From Paenibacillus sp. 19GGS1-52 (GTDB taxonomy: Bacteria; Bacillota; Bacilli; Paenibacillales; Paenibacillaceae): a stretch of DNA of 64,000 bases. The DNA lies in NCBI RefSeq assembly GCF_022369515.1, contig NZ_CP059724.1, forward strand, positions 5,704,001 to 5,768,000. Reading direction: 5' to 3'. Made by a program: the position numbers and the translations under genes. Shown here one piece after another: positions 35,694 to 44,000 of the stretch (positions within the stretch are counted from its first letter, which is position 1; the number at the start of each line of letters is the position of its first letter). The notes below the pieces were generated by a model. The model was not told where the DNA came from. It made no database searches and saw only the letters and a list, made by a program, of their open reading frames with translations.

Positions 35694-36749
35694 TTGGGTT
35701 TCAATCCAGATGACAATTCGATCCACAGTATGAGGGGTCGCCAGATGCCCGACTTACCGCCAGGAATATTAAAGAAGATTGTTATCGGTGTTGCCGCAGC
35801 TGCCATTCTCATTATTGGCTATTCATCGTTCTACACTGTGCAAGAGCAAGAGCGTGCTGCCATCCTAACCTTCGGCAAGTATTCCAAAGAAACATCAGCA
35901 GGCTTGCATTTCAAATGGCCCTATCCGATTCAGCAGGTTATAACGGTTCCAGCGGAGCTGACGCAAAGAATTCATATCGGTTATCGTCAAGAAGAAGGAT
36001 CAAGTAAGACTGTTGAAGTTGAAGAAGAAGCGATGATGATTACCGGAGATGAGAATATCGTCTCTGCCGACGCTGTCGTGCAATGGAAAATAAGCAATAT
36101 CCACGATTTTCTGTTCAATATCGATGACCCTGAACAATTTTTGCGCAATGCCTCGATTTCGTCCATTCGTTCCGTAATTGGTTCAGAGAAATTGGATTAT
36201 GCGATTACAGATGGCAAGACGGTCATACAGGACAAGGTTAGAGTTCAGCTGTTGGAGCTGCAGTCCAAATACCAAACCGGCATTCAGATCATTGATATTA
36301 AGTTCCAAGATATAGAACCGCCTAGTGGACAAGTTACGGAAGCATTCCGTGAAGTTACGAATGCACGGGAAGAGAAAAACACGAAAATTAACAATGCGGT
36401 GAAATATGAGAACGATCTCATTCCTAAAGCACGCGGTGAAGCTCAAGCTCTGATCGAGAACGCCGAGGGTGAGAAGAAAGCGCGGGTATTGAATGCACAG
36501 GGTGACGTGGCCCAATTTAATGCGATATATGCAGAGTATAAGAAGAGTTCCAGCGTTACCGAAAGCCGACTGATCATGGAAACGTTGGAAAAAATACTGC
36601 CAAACGCCAAAATTATTATTACAAATTCAAATAGTGATACCGTTAATTATTTACCCTTAAATGAGTTGTTGAGCAGCGGTTCCAATAAATCTACTACCCC
36701 AACCACTCCTTCGGCGACAACAGCTCCACAAGGAGGAGATGGACAATGA
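35694..36749 (+). CDS. hflK: FtsH protease regulator HflK-like, SPFH
   Basis: A TTG at 35694 follows AACAGGAGGAGAG. The 351-residue protein has a short cytoplasmic leader, one membrane helix (IVIGVAAAAILIIGYSSFYT), the SPFH/band-7 domain (EQERAAILTFGKYSKETSAG, NIVSADAVVQWKI) and a long helix with ARGEAQALIENAEGEKKARV, ending in a Thr/Ser/Pro tail. In the HflKC complex it forms a cage around the FtsH protease. It overlaps hflC by four bases. Confidence 0.92.
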   Translation: MGFNPDDNSIHSMRGRQMPDLPPGILKKIVIGVAAAAILIIGYSSFYTVQEQERAAILTFGKYSKETSAGLHFKWPYPIQQVITVPAELTQRIHIGYRQEEGSSKTVEVEEEAMMITGDENIVSADAVVQWKISNIHDFLFNIDDPEQFLRNASISSIRSVIGSEKLDYAITDGKTVIQDKVRVQLLELQSKYQTGIQIIDIKFQDIEPPSGQVTEAFREVTNAREEKNTKINNAVKYENDLIPKARGEAQALIENAEGEKKARVLNAQGDVAQFNAIYAEYKKSSSVTESRLIMETLEKILPNAKIIITNSNSDTVNYLPLNELLSSGSNKSTTPTTPSATTAPQGGDGQ

Positions 36750-37609
36750 GAAAAAAGTGGTTTATTCTAACCCCTATCGTAGTCATACTTATTTTGGTAT
36801 CCGCTTCTCTGTTTGTTGTGAAGGAAGGCGAGTATAAGGTCGTTCTCCGATTCGGTGAAGCGATAAGAGCTGTATCCGAACCTGGCTTAAAGTTAAAGAT
36901 TCCTTTCATTGAGAATACATCAACGCTCCCTAAGTATCAGATGACCTATGAAAGCAGTCCTACGACAATCTTAACAAAGGATCAAAAGCCAATTGTCGTA
37001 GATAATTATACCGTTTGGCGTATTACAAACGCTTCACAATTCTTAAAAACGGTGCAGTCGGTTAGCGGCGGTGTGCAACGGCTAGATGAAGCCGTTTACA
37101 ACTCGGTTCGCCGGAAGCTATCGGAAGTCAATTACGATAATATCATTAGCGAAAAAACAGAACGCGGCAACATTAATGATGAGATCACCAAGGACGTGGT
37201 TGAAGCTCTAAAGAGAGATGAATATGGGATCGAGGTTATTGATGTTCGCATCAAGCGTACGGATCTGCCAGAGGAAAATAAGCAGAGCGTATATAACCGT
37301 ATGATATCTGACCGTCAATCTATTGCTGCCCGTTATTTATCCGAGGGTGACGAAGAATCACGTAAAAGAACATCCAAAGCGGATCGTACATCCACTGAGC
37401 TTCTAGCCCAGGCCAGAGCCGATGCCAAGCAGATCATCTCGGAGGGTGAAGGAGAAGCCGCAAAGATCTATAACCTTGCTTATGGTAAAGATCCCGAGTT
37501 CTATAGCTTTTATCGGACCCTGCAAAGTTATGTGACGACGTTACAGAATGAGCCTGTCATTATGCTTCCTATTGATTCACCCTATACCAAAATATTATTA
37601 GGTCAATAA
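36746..37609 (+). CDS. hflC: FtsH protease regulator HflC-like, SPFH
   Basis: The 287-residue protein has one N-terminal membrane helix (WFILTPIVVILILVSASLFV) followed by the SPFH domain (EYKVVLRFGEAIRAV, KPIVVDNYTVWRITN) and the long C-terminal helix with DRQSIAARYLSEGDEESRKR. The typical order hflK then hflC with a four-base overlap supports the assignment. A GC-rich hairpin closes the transcript at 37611-37649. Confidence 0.92.
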   Translation: MRKKWFILTPIVVILILVSASLFVVKEGEYKVVLRFGEAIRAVSEPGLKLKIPFIENTSTLPKYQMTYESSPTTILTKDQKPIVVDNYTVWRITNASQFLKTVQSVSGGVQRLDEAVYNSVRRKLSEVNYDNIISEKTERGNINDEITKDVVEALKRDEYGIEVIDVRIKRTDLPEENKQSVYNRMISDRQSIAARYLSEGDEESRKRTSKADRTSTELLAQARADAKQIISEGEGEAAKIYNLAYGKDPEFYSFYRTLQSYVTTLQNEPVIMLPIDSPYTKILLGQ

Positions 37610-37610
37610 T

Positions 37611-37649
37611 AAATCGCGCGCTCTCCAATGTCTGGAGCGCGCGCGATTT
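37611..37649 (+). terminator. GC-rich hairpin after hflC
   Basis: AAATCGCGCGC pairs with GCGCGCGATTT with CGCG-repeat stems. The following T-run is short, so it may act as a partial terminator before the TatD gene. Confidence 0.6.
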
Positions 37650-37678
37650 GTGCTTGTGACGCAAAGGAGAATGCACTC

Positions 37679-38428
37679 ATGATTGATGCTCATATTCATT
37701 TGGAACAATATGACTCTTCCGTGGCAGAACAAATGCTGAGCGAACTACCCGAACATGATATTGAAGCATTGATTGCTGTCTCCATGAATCTGGACTCATG
37801 CCTGCGCACCGAACAACTCAGAGCTGTTTATCCCAGAGTGATCAGAGCGGCTTACGGCTTCCATCCCGAGCAGCCACTACCGAGTACGGAAGAACTAAAG
37901 GCACTGCTGGAGTGGATCGGCAGCCGTTCCACAGCAGACTTTGTGGCTGTAGGCGAGATCGGTCTTCCCTACTATTCACGAGCCGAAGCCCTCACACGTG
38001 GCGAAGCCTTTGAGATGGAACCCTATATTGAGCTTCTGGACACCTTGCTCGGACTTGCCGCCCGGCTGGACAAGCCCGTGGTGCTGCATGCCGTGTATGA
38101 GGACGCGTTAATCGCCTGCGATCTGCTGGAGAAACATGGCATTAAGCATGCCCATTTTCATTGGTTCAAAGGGCCAGAAGCCGCAATAATGCGAATGATT
38201 GCTCGCGGCTATTTCATTTCCTTCACCCCTGATATCCTGTATGAAGCGGATATTCAGGAGCTTGCGCGCCGCTATCCACCGGAGCTAGTCATGGCTGAAA
38301 CGGATGGCCCATGGCCATTCGAGGGTGTTTTTGCCGGACGCCCCACTCATCCGTCCATGATCCATGCTGTTGCCGAAGCTTGGGGAGCGCAACATGGATA
38401 TTCCCCCGCCAAGCGGAAGACATACTGA
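37679..38428 (+). CDS. TatD-family metal-dependent hydrolase, frameshifted end
   Basis: The ATG at 37679 follows AAAGGAGAATG, and the protein begins MIDAHIHLEQYD with the TatD HxH metal motif. Further metal ligands are seen in VGEIGLPYYSR, VLHAVYEDAL, HAHFHWFKG and ETDGPWP. It ends KRKTY at 38428, but one base after GCCAAG in the other frame the codons read EDILTANTVRFYNL to a stop at 38460, which is exactly the expected TatD C-terminus. A single-base loss near 38411 therefore seems to have replaced the last 15 or so residues. The metal-binding core is intact, so function may survive. TatD enzymes act as 3'-5' DNA exonucleases or amidohydrolase-like enzymes. Confidence 0.9.
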   Translation: MIDAHIHLEQYDSSVAEQMLSELPEHDIEALIAVSMNLDSCLRTEQLRAVYPRVIRAAYGFHPEQPLPSTEELKALLEWIGSRSTADFVAVGEIGLPYYSRAEALTRGEAFEMEPYIELLDTLLGLAARLDKPVVLHAVYEDALIACDLLEKHGIKHAHFHWFKGPEAAIMRMIARGYFISFTPDILYEADIQELARRYPPELVMAETDGPWPFEGVFAGRPTHPSMIHAVAEAWGAQHGYSPAKRKTY

Positions 38429-38470
38429 CTGCGAATACGGTACGCTTTTATAATCTGTAGGGAATGAAAT

Positions 38471-39109
38471 TTAGAAAAGCTCATCGTATTCTCCAGATTC
38501 CACCACTCGTTCATGTCTGATGAAAGACATCTCTTCGATGCCCAAGATGGTTTTAAATTCGTCTGCTAATTCCATCCCTTCACTGATATCATGATTGATA
38601 TAATCGGTATTCAATATCTCTTTAAGTCTGGAAATTTGTTCATCGGAAACAGCTAATAAGCTGAACAGGTCCGGATGACAGTTATTAAAGATTGCCTCAA
38701 AGCTTTCCTTGAACACGGAGCCAGCCCCCAGTTCCTCTCTTATTTCTTCGAGCAAACCTCCAAAGTACAGTTCATTAAACCTCATATCCGGGTACTTCTT
38801 CTTGGCAAAACTATATGCTATTTCCTCCTCATATTCATAGGAAATATGTAAATCCCCGACTTCTTCCCCTTGCACAAGCAAACGGTAGCCCCATTGATGA
38901 TCCTCGAAATTATAGAAGTAAAGAAGCGGTATTTCTTGTGACAGCTGGATTATAGATTCAGGTATTATTTCGCCTATATAATTATCTTCTGATAAATAAA
39001 CAACAAACTTGTCGTTCAGCTGCATCAAAACCGAACCCTTGACTGCATGCTTTCTAACGACCTCTTTATCCTTTGCCAGCAAAATAGTACCCGATGTGAA
39101 TTCACTCAT
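38471..39109 (-). CDS. Hypothetical soluble protein (212 aa)
   Basis: The ATG at 39109 follows AGGGGGAATTAAAAAG, better than an earlier in-frame start at 39139. The protein is acidic, without signal or membrane segment. A beta-rich N-terminal half (GTILLAKDKEV, VVYLSEDNYIGEIIPESIIQ) is followed by helices. I do not recognise a family. It starts 30 bp behind the fourth MFS gene on the same strand and may share its transcript. Confidence 0.6.
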   Translation of the reverse strand: MSEFTSGTILLAKDKEVVRKHAVKGSVLMQLNDKFVVYLSEDNYIGEIIPESIIQLSQEIPLLYFYNFEDHQWGYRLLVQGEEVGDLHISYEYEEEIAYSFAKKKYPDMRFNELYFGGLLEEIREELGAGSVFKESFEAIFNNCHPDLFSLLAVSDEQISRLKEILNTDYINHDISEGMELADEFKTILGIEEMSFIRHERVVESGEYDELF

Positions 39110-39139
39110 CTTTTTAATTCCCCCTATGAATCTATTCAT

Positions 39140-40411
39140 CTAAAAAGGAACCTCACTACTCACTTCATTCTCTTTCTCCACTGGCCAGAGCACTCGTCCG
39201 AAGAGCAGTCCAACTCCACCGATCACTGCAATTACGATCCCAAAGATCACAAAGATGCGGTTCGGCCCGGCATTTTGGACCAACAGACCTCCAAGCAGTG
39301 GAGCACCAATCATTACCCCACTAAGAATGGTACTCTGAATCCCAAATATTCGGCCCGTCATATGCGGAGGGGTTTCTTTCTGAAGGCAATAATTGAAGGT
39401 AATGATGAACATTCCGTTCCCAATGCCCAGTAAGAACCCCAACAGCAGCACTGGAGTTATGGAGACACCCGGCTGAAGTAGTCCCAAACCTCCGAAGGCA
39501 GCACCCAGCAGGGCATAACCGGTTCCAAGCTTCCAGCCATAACCTGCTCCGTGGTTTATTTTGTTCATCGCCATAATCGAGAGTAGTGCACCTGCACCTG
39601 ATGCCGCCACAAGCCAGCCCAGTAGAGACTCCTTATCCGGTGCAATCAATCTGAAGAGGCTGGTGAATTGAAAATCGATCATCTGAATGGCAAGGGCGCC
39701 GACTACTCCGAACAGCATTGTGTTCAACAGCAGCCTGCTGCGCCAAATAAAGCTCCAGCCTTCCCTCCACATCGTGCGGAGTGGAATAGACTCCTCCTTC
39801 ACAGCAGATGCAGGGTTCACCTCTACGGCCTGGATGTTCTTAACGGTGAGCAAGAGCAAGTAAGAACAGGTCCGGAAACCCGCATTGAGCAAAATACACC
39901 ACTGCGGGGATAGAATCGACAACGCTAAACCGCCCAGCAGAGGGCCAGCGACTTTGGAGCCTTGATTGACGATCCCATTCAGCGAGGTTGCTTGCAGCAA
40001 CTGATCCTCCCTGACGATGCTGCGGGTCAAGGACTGCTGCGCAGGCACATTCAGGGTGGAAATAGCTGCACGCAACGCCAGCAGGGGAAGCAGCCACAGC
40101 ATATTCGGAGCGAATAACACCAATACGGTCAGGATTGCGGTGAGCAGATCACAGATACGCATCAGCTTCAGCTTGTTCAGCCGGTCGGCAGCCACACCGG
40201 CAACGGAGCCCAGCAGAATACCGGGTAAAGCCAGCGAGACCGGAATTAGGGCGAGCATCAATGGGCTGGCTTGCCAGCGGTATCCTACAAGTACCTGAAT
40301 AGCTAATGCATCGAACCAGTCACCAAAGGTCGCAGTGGCAAAGGCACTGTAGACACGCATGTATATTTTGTTACTCAACAGGCTTGTTCCTGCTTGAACT
40401 GAAGTCTTCAT
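39140..40411 (-). CDS. MFS exporter (MFS_3/Enterobactin-exporter-like)
   Basis: The ATG at 40411 follows AATAGGAGG. The 423-residue protein has twelve predicted helices with ATFGDWFDALAIQVLVGYRW in helix 1 and the motif VAGVAADRLNKLKLMRICDL, then RAAISTLNVPAQQSLTRSIV, typical of the EntS/MacrolideMFS subgroup of small-molecule exporters. A winged-helix regulator gene is directly upstream and a soluble unknown directly downstream, so it is a regulated export operon. Substrate unknown. Confidence 0.85.
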   Translation of the reverse strand: MKTSVQAGTSLLSNKIYMRVYSAFATATFGDWFDALAIQVLVGYRWQASPLMLALIPVSLALPGILLGSVAGVAADRLNKLKLMRICDLLTAILTVLVLFAPNMLWLLPLLALRAAISTLNVPAQQSLTRSIVREDQLLQATSLNGIVNQGSKVAGPLLGGLALSILSPQWCILLNAGFRTCSYLLLLTVKNIQAVEVNPASAVKEESIPLRTMWREGWSFIWRSRLLLNTMLFGVVGALAIQMIDFQFTSLFRLIAPDKESLLGWLVAASGAGALLSIMAMNKINHGAGYGWKLGTGYALLGAAFGGLGLLQPGVSITPVLLLGFLLGIGNGMFIITFNYCLQKETPPHMTGRIFGIQSTILSGVMIGAPLLGGLLVQNAGPNRIFVIFGIVIAVIGGVGLLFGRVLWPVEKENEVSSEVPF

Positions 40412-40462
40412 CCAACATTCCTCCTATTACGCTTACTGTAATGGAGAATTGTCAGAGAAAGA

Positions 40463-41617
40463 TCAGAGGGCTTTCAGAACATTTTGGAGTGTTGTTTCCA
40501 GAGGCTGATGCAGCCGGTTCAGACCAAGCTCCTCCATCTCTTCTTCTAATATTCCTAAGTACTTACGACGCAAGGATTCCTTACCTGGAACGTTATTACA
40601 ATAGCAAACGATACGGTGCAAGGCACAGAGCCGCATGGGTACAAACCCGGACCTATCCAGCACCTGAAGACCTTCGTCCATTAGACTCTCCGCCTCCTTC
40701 CACGCCTTACGCCGCAAATACCACAGTCCCTTCACCACATTATAACTGCCGATTTCACGCAAAAAAGGCTTGGCCAGCAAGAGCTCAGCAATTCCTTCGG
40801 CCATCTGTTCCAGTTCTTCGTCAGGTGTTCCAGCTACGATATGAACAAACATCTCGGAGATGGATGTTGCGGGGATGAAATCCTCAAAATCCGGTTCGGC
40901 GATTACCTTATGCGTTAACTTCAAACGTTCCAGCGCCTTGTGTGGTTCCCCTGCCAGCACATACAAATCTAAAATATTGAGAATTTCCAGCTCTTTATGC
41001 TGTGGCATCGGCAATATATTCTTCTCAAGTACCTGCTCACAGAAGGCCAGCTTCAGCTTAGGTTCACCCGTAAAAATATAAAATAACAGCAGAAAATATA
41101 ATCGTTCAGGCATGTCGGCTTCTCTTGTGTTCAGCAGCCACTCCAAATCTCCTTGCACAAAATGAATGCACACGGAATAGAACGGATCCATTGTATAGCC
41201 CAGTATATCCTGCTGGCGTGAAAGGGTCAGCATCGAACGCCCTTGACCGTAAAGGTGATATTTCCCAAACAATTCCCGCATCGTATCATGCAGTTCTGCA
41301 TCCTTGGTTGTCGGATTAACTATCTTCATCGCTGCAGAATCCTGCATACTTAGACTGTAGCCATAACCGCGAACGGTCTTGATGTGTAGTCCTTGCAGAC
41401 TCGCAAGTTTTTTGCGCAGTCGGTAAATATGATCATCCACCGTTCGCTCTACCGGATATTCCAGCGGCCACACCTTATCGAGCAGTTGTTCCCGGTTGAA
41501 CGTTCGCCCCTGGTTCCGGTTCAGAAACTGGAGCAGCATAAACTCCTTGGGAAGCAATTCAATCGATATACCATCAGCTGTTACTCTATATTCACTCTCA
41601 TTTAATTCCAGAAACAT
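40463..41617 (-). CDS. OmpR-type winged-helix regulator with TPR-like C-terminus
   Basis: The start at 41617 follows AGAAGG, with an N-terminal domain of the OmpR/PhoB winged-helix type (LLPKEFMLLQFLNRNQGRTF, RTVDDHIYRLRKKLASLQ, HIKTVRGYGYSL). About 265 further residues are helical with repeats resembling TPRs (LDLYVLAGEPHKALERL, NVVKGLWYLRRKAWKEAESL). This is the layout of SARP/BTAD-like activators without an ATPase. It is 384 residues long and directly precedes the MFS gene, so it likely controls that exporter. There is no receiver domain, so it is probably controlled by ligand or protein binding. Confidence 0.85.
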   Translation of the reverse strand: MFLELNESEYRVTADGISIELLPKEFMLLQFLNRNQGRTFNREQLLDKVWPLEYPVERTVDDHIYRLRKKLASLQGLHIKTVRGYGYSLSMQDSAAMKIVNPTTKDAELHDTMRELFGKYHLYGQGRSMLTLSRQQDILGYTMDPFYSVCIHFVQGDLEWLLNTREADMPERLYFLLLFYIFTGEPKLKLAFCEQVLEKNILPMPQHKELEILNILDLYVLAGEPHKALERLKLTHKVIAEPDFEDFIPATSISEMFVHIVAGTPDEELEQMAEGIAELLLAKPFLREIGSYNVVKGLWYLRRKAWKEAESLMDEGLQVLDRSGFVPMRLCALHRIVCYCNNVPGKESLRRKYLGILEEEMEELGLNRLHQPLETTLQNVLKAL

Positions 41618-41709
41618 GCAGAAACCTTCTCCCCGTATCCACTTCATGGCTCAATTATATCAGGCGTTCCTCCCTGTACTCCAGTGGGAAAGGCCGAGTC
41701 AAAACAAAA

Positions 41710-41744
41710 AGAGCAATTCACAGATTTCTCCGCAACATTGCTCT
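41710..41744 (-). terminator. Terminator of the YjgB-like lipoprotein gene
   Basis: AGAGCAAT and ATTGCTCT form a perfect stem on the minus strand followed by TTTTTGTTTTG, a clear Rho-independent terminator. Confidence 0.9.
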
Positions 41745-41776
41745 TCCTAGATTAGGCCCTTCTATTACTGTTTATC

Positions 41777-42451
41777 TTAGCCAGCCATATTATTGATTGA
41801 ATCCTGTTCAGAGAATACGGAGATATGATCTACCTTCCCTGTCGATTCCGGTATGATAAATTTAAGCTGATATTGCTTATTGGCTTCGTAAGTATATATT
41901 TTATCTTTGCCATTTTCTTTAATCTCGTGCGGCTTACCGAGCGCTCCTTCAATCTGTTTCAGCGTCAGTTGCTGCAGGCTTGCTTCACTGGAACGAACGT
42001 CATAGATTTGGCTGCCTTTATTAAAACCAAATACGACATGTTTGTCCGTGTAGGTGGAATAGATGCCCGAGCCCGCTGCTTCTTCCAGATCTGGCTCACC
42101 CCAAGCAGCCTTTACGTCGTCGATTAGTCCATTATGTGCAGCAAATTCCACGCCCGGTACCTTGCCCTGCTTGGCAAGCTCAAACAATTCCTTGAGCTGT
42201 TTGGCGGCAGCCTGCGGACTGGCTGTTGCTGTATTGGGCGCATTCGTTACAGCAGCAGTAGCCGCCGGTGCATCCGTAGGAGCTGGAGATGCAGTGACCT
42301 CCGGTTTAGCAGTCGCTGCCACCTCAGTTGGTGCCACTGTGGGTGCTGTCGTTGGCGATGCCGCGTTCTGATTGCTTGAATCGCATGCCGTGAGTCCGAG
42401 CAACCCTGCAAGGATCATGAATCCCGCTATCTTTTTAAAATTTGCTGTCAT
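41777..42451 (-). CDS. YjgB-like lipoprotein (DUF4309)
   Basis: The 224-residue protein has a lipobox (LAGLLGLTACDSS), a long Ala/Thr/Pro/Val spacer (residues about 30-85) and a C-terminal DUF4309 domain (GLIDDVKAAWGEPDLEEAA, LKQIEGALGKPHEIKENGKD), the YjgB pattern. It sits outside the membrane. The GCAACC-N16-CGTC promoter in front indicates control by an ECF sigma factor, and a strong terminator follows. YjgB-like proteins are linked to envelope stress; the exact role here is unknown. Confidence 0.82.
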   Translation of the reverse strand: MTANFKKIAGFMILAGLLGLTACDSSNQNAASPTTAPTVAPTEVAATAKPEVTASPAPTDAPAATAAVTNAPNTATASPQAAAKQLKELFELAKQGKVPGVEFAAHNGLIDDVKAAWGEPDLEEAAGSGIYSTYTDKHVVFGFNKGSQIYDVRSSEASLQQLTLKQIEGALGKPHEIKENGKDKIYTYEANKQYQLKFIIPESTGKVDHISVFSEQDSINNMAG

Positions 42452-42497
42452 GTTGTCATCTCCCTGATTGGTTAAAGAACTTCTGATTGCTATTTCA

Positions 42498-42523
42498 GAC
42501 GGAGGTGAGAATGAAAAGGTTGC
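42498..42523 (-). promoter_or_regulatory. ECF-type promoter of the lipoprotein gene
   Basis: On the minus strand GCAACCTTTT (ending at 42514) and CGTCTGAAA (starting at 42501) are 16 bases apart from GCAACC to CGTC, the classic ECF geometry. It lies about 50 bp before the ATG at 42451. Confidence 0.75.
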
Positions 42524-42605
42524 GTGACCTAAAGAGTGAATTCTGTCGGGAACCGGATTTAACCATTATTATGATACTTGATCAACTATGAATAACTCAT
42601 TATGT

Positions 42606-43892
42606 TTACCTGCTGCTTAAATACTCATCTGCTATCTTTAGGCAAATATCCCTAGAATCATAAACATGATCAATCAAGTACTTGATAAACAGGTCTTCAA
42701 CTTCTTCACTGTCTAGAGTCGCCAGATAAAGAAAAACATCTTCACGTAAACTTTTCCAATTTTCTTCTTTGCTAATTCTCTTACAAAGTTCATACGCTCG
42801 CTTGGGTTCAATTAACTGCAACTTTTTTAAAATCATTTCCAGCTCAAATTCTGCTCCTTCATCCCAATTCGCTATAACCTCATCAACATGTTCTTCCGAG
42901 ATATCCTCTGCCATATCAGAAAAGGCTATTGATAAATAGTCAGGATAGCTCCTTGTTCCAAAGTCTAGCATCGAGAAGTTATTATCTTGCTCTGCTTTCT
43001 TACAATCTTCAAGAACGGCTTGCACATCTTCTGCCGCAAGTTCCCATTGTTTAGCAGCAAATGATTTTTTTAGATACTTGTAAATTCTCTGTGGTTTTTT
43101 AAAGCTGTTAAATTCATATTCTTCACCACCAGCAAAAAGATAATTCGGCTGATTGTCTTGGCTGAGTCCAAACCCGGTAACTTTAATTATAGTTAAGCAA
43201 TCCATTTTTTTATTCTCTATGTATGCAGCGGTTGCTCTGTGGTGTCCATCTAACAATGTGCTCATGAAACCTTCATAGTAAATGGCCAGACCGGTCATCT
43301 TCTTTCCATTTTTTATCTGCTCCCGATAATAATCAACCCTATCTTTATTCAAACAATCCATTCTTTGAGAGGGTAATATGAATTTTGGAGTACCCGAACT
43401 ATAATGATTTTTATAAAATACATCCGAAGTTGCGTTGAAGGTTCTTTTTGTTGTGGATAAATTCCAGAAATAATGACCTTCTCCATCTGTGGGCAGCATT
43501 TCGATACGAGTGAGCAAGTAATATCCGTTTTCTAATATGGATAGCAAGGGTTTAACCTTTTCAAAAGTGCTATGAATGTCAGTATCAGGCTCTTGTGAAT
43601 ATTTAATTTTTTCAATTAGGGATTTATCTGCTCCTGCTCTACCCAACCCTATACTTAGAATCTTGGCGCAAGTTGGACAATATATCTCTTCTCCGTGACT
43701 GTTTATCAATGGTTTATTATCCAGCATTAGAAAACTATGCAGCCCTCCAACTTTATCCCTTCCCTGTTTAGTCGATAACTTACCGCTTCCTTTATTTACT
43801 CGAAATAAAAGAGCGTCGTTTCCCCACCGATTATTAGTTCCGTGGATTATTTCTTCGCTCTCTATAGATTCAGAGAAATCAAATATTTTCAT
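42606..43892 (-). CDS. ParB-fold-like protein of unknown function
   Basis: The ATG at 43892 follows TTGGGGGTGAAG. The 428-residue protein is soluble. Near residue 215 the motif LLDGHHRATAAYIENKKMDC matches the DGHHR signature of ParB/sulfiredoxin-like folds, where the His/Arg bind nucleotide phosphate. An earlier CPTCAKIL (residues 72-79) gives one CxxC pair. The C-terminal third is helical and Glu-rich, resembling HEAT-type repeats (YELCKRISKEENWKSLREDV). The gene is AT-rich relative to its neighbours and stands alone, which suggests transfer. I cannot assign a function. Confidence 0.55.
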   Translation of the reverse strand: MKIFDFSESIESEEIIHGTNNRWGNDALLFRVNKGSGKLSTKQGRDKVGGLHSFLMLDNKPLINSHGEEIYCPTCAKILSIGLGRAGADKSLIEKIKYSQEPDTDIHSTFEKVKPLLSILENGYYLLTRIEMLPTDGEGHYFWNLSTTKRTFNATSDVFYKNHYSSGTPKFILPSQRMDCLNKDRVDYYREQIKNGKKMTGLAIYYEGFMSTLLDGHHRATAAYIENKKMDCLTIIKVTGFGLSQDNQPNYLFAGGEEYEFNSFKKPQRIYKYLKKSFAAKQWELAAEDVQAVLEDCKKAEQDNNFSMLDFGTRSYPDYLSIAFSDMAEDISEEHVDEVIANWDEGAEFELEMILKKLQLIEPKRAYELCKRISKEENWKSLREDVFLYLATLDSEEVEDLFIKYLIDHVYDSRDICLKIADEYLSSR

Positions 43893-43947
43893 TACTTCAC
43901 CCCCAAGAAAGTCTCAGTAAAATTATACCGTTAGATGTACACAGAAA

Positions 43948-43979
43948 AATAGCCCTCTCCATCAGGAGAAGGGCTATTT
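43948..43979 (-). terminator. Terminator of the giant SLH gene
   Basis: AAATAGCCCT pairs with AGGGCTATTT, with an inner CTCC/GGAG stem and TTTTCTG on the minus strand. It lies just beyond the stop at 44001. Confidence 0.85.
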
Positions 43980-44000
43980 CATTCCGCCGATTACATCACA

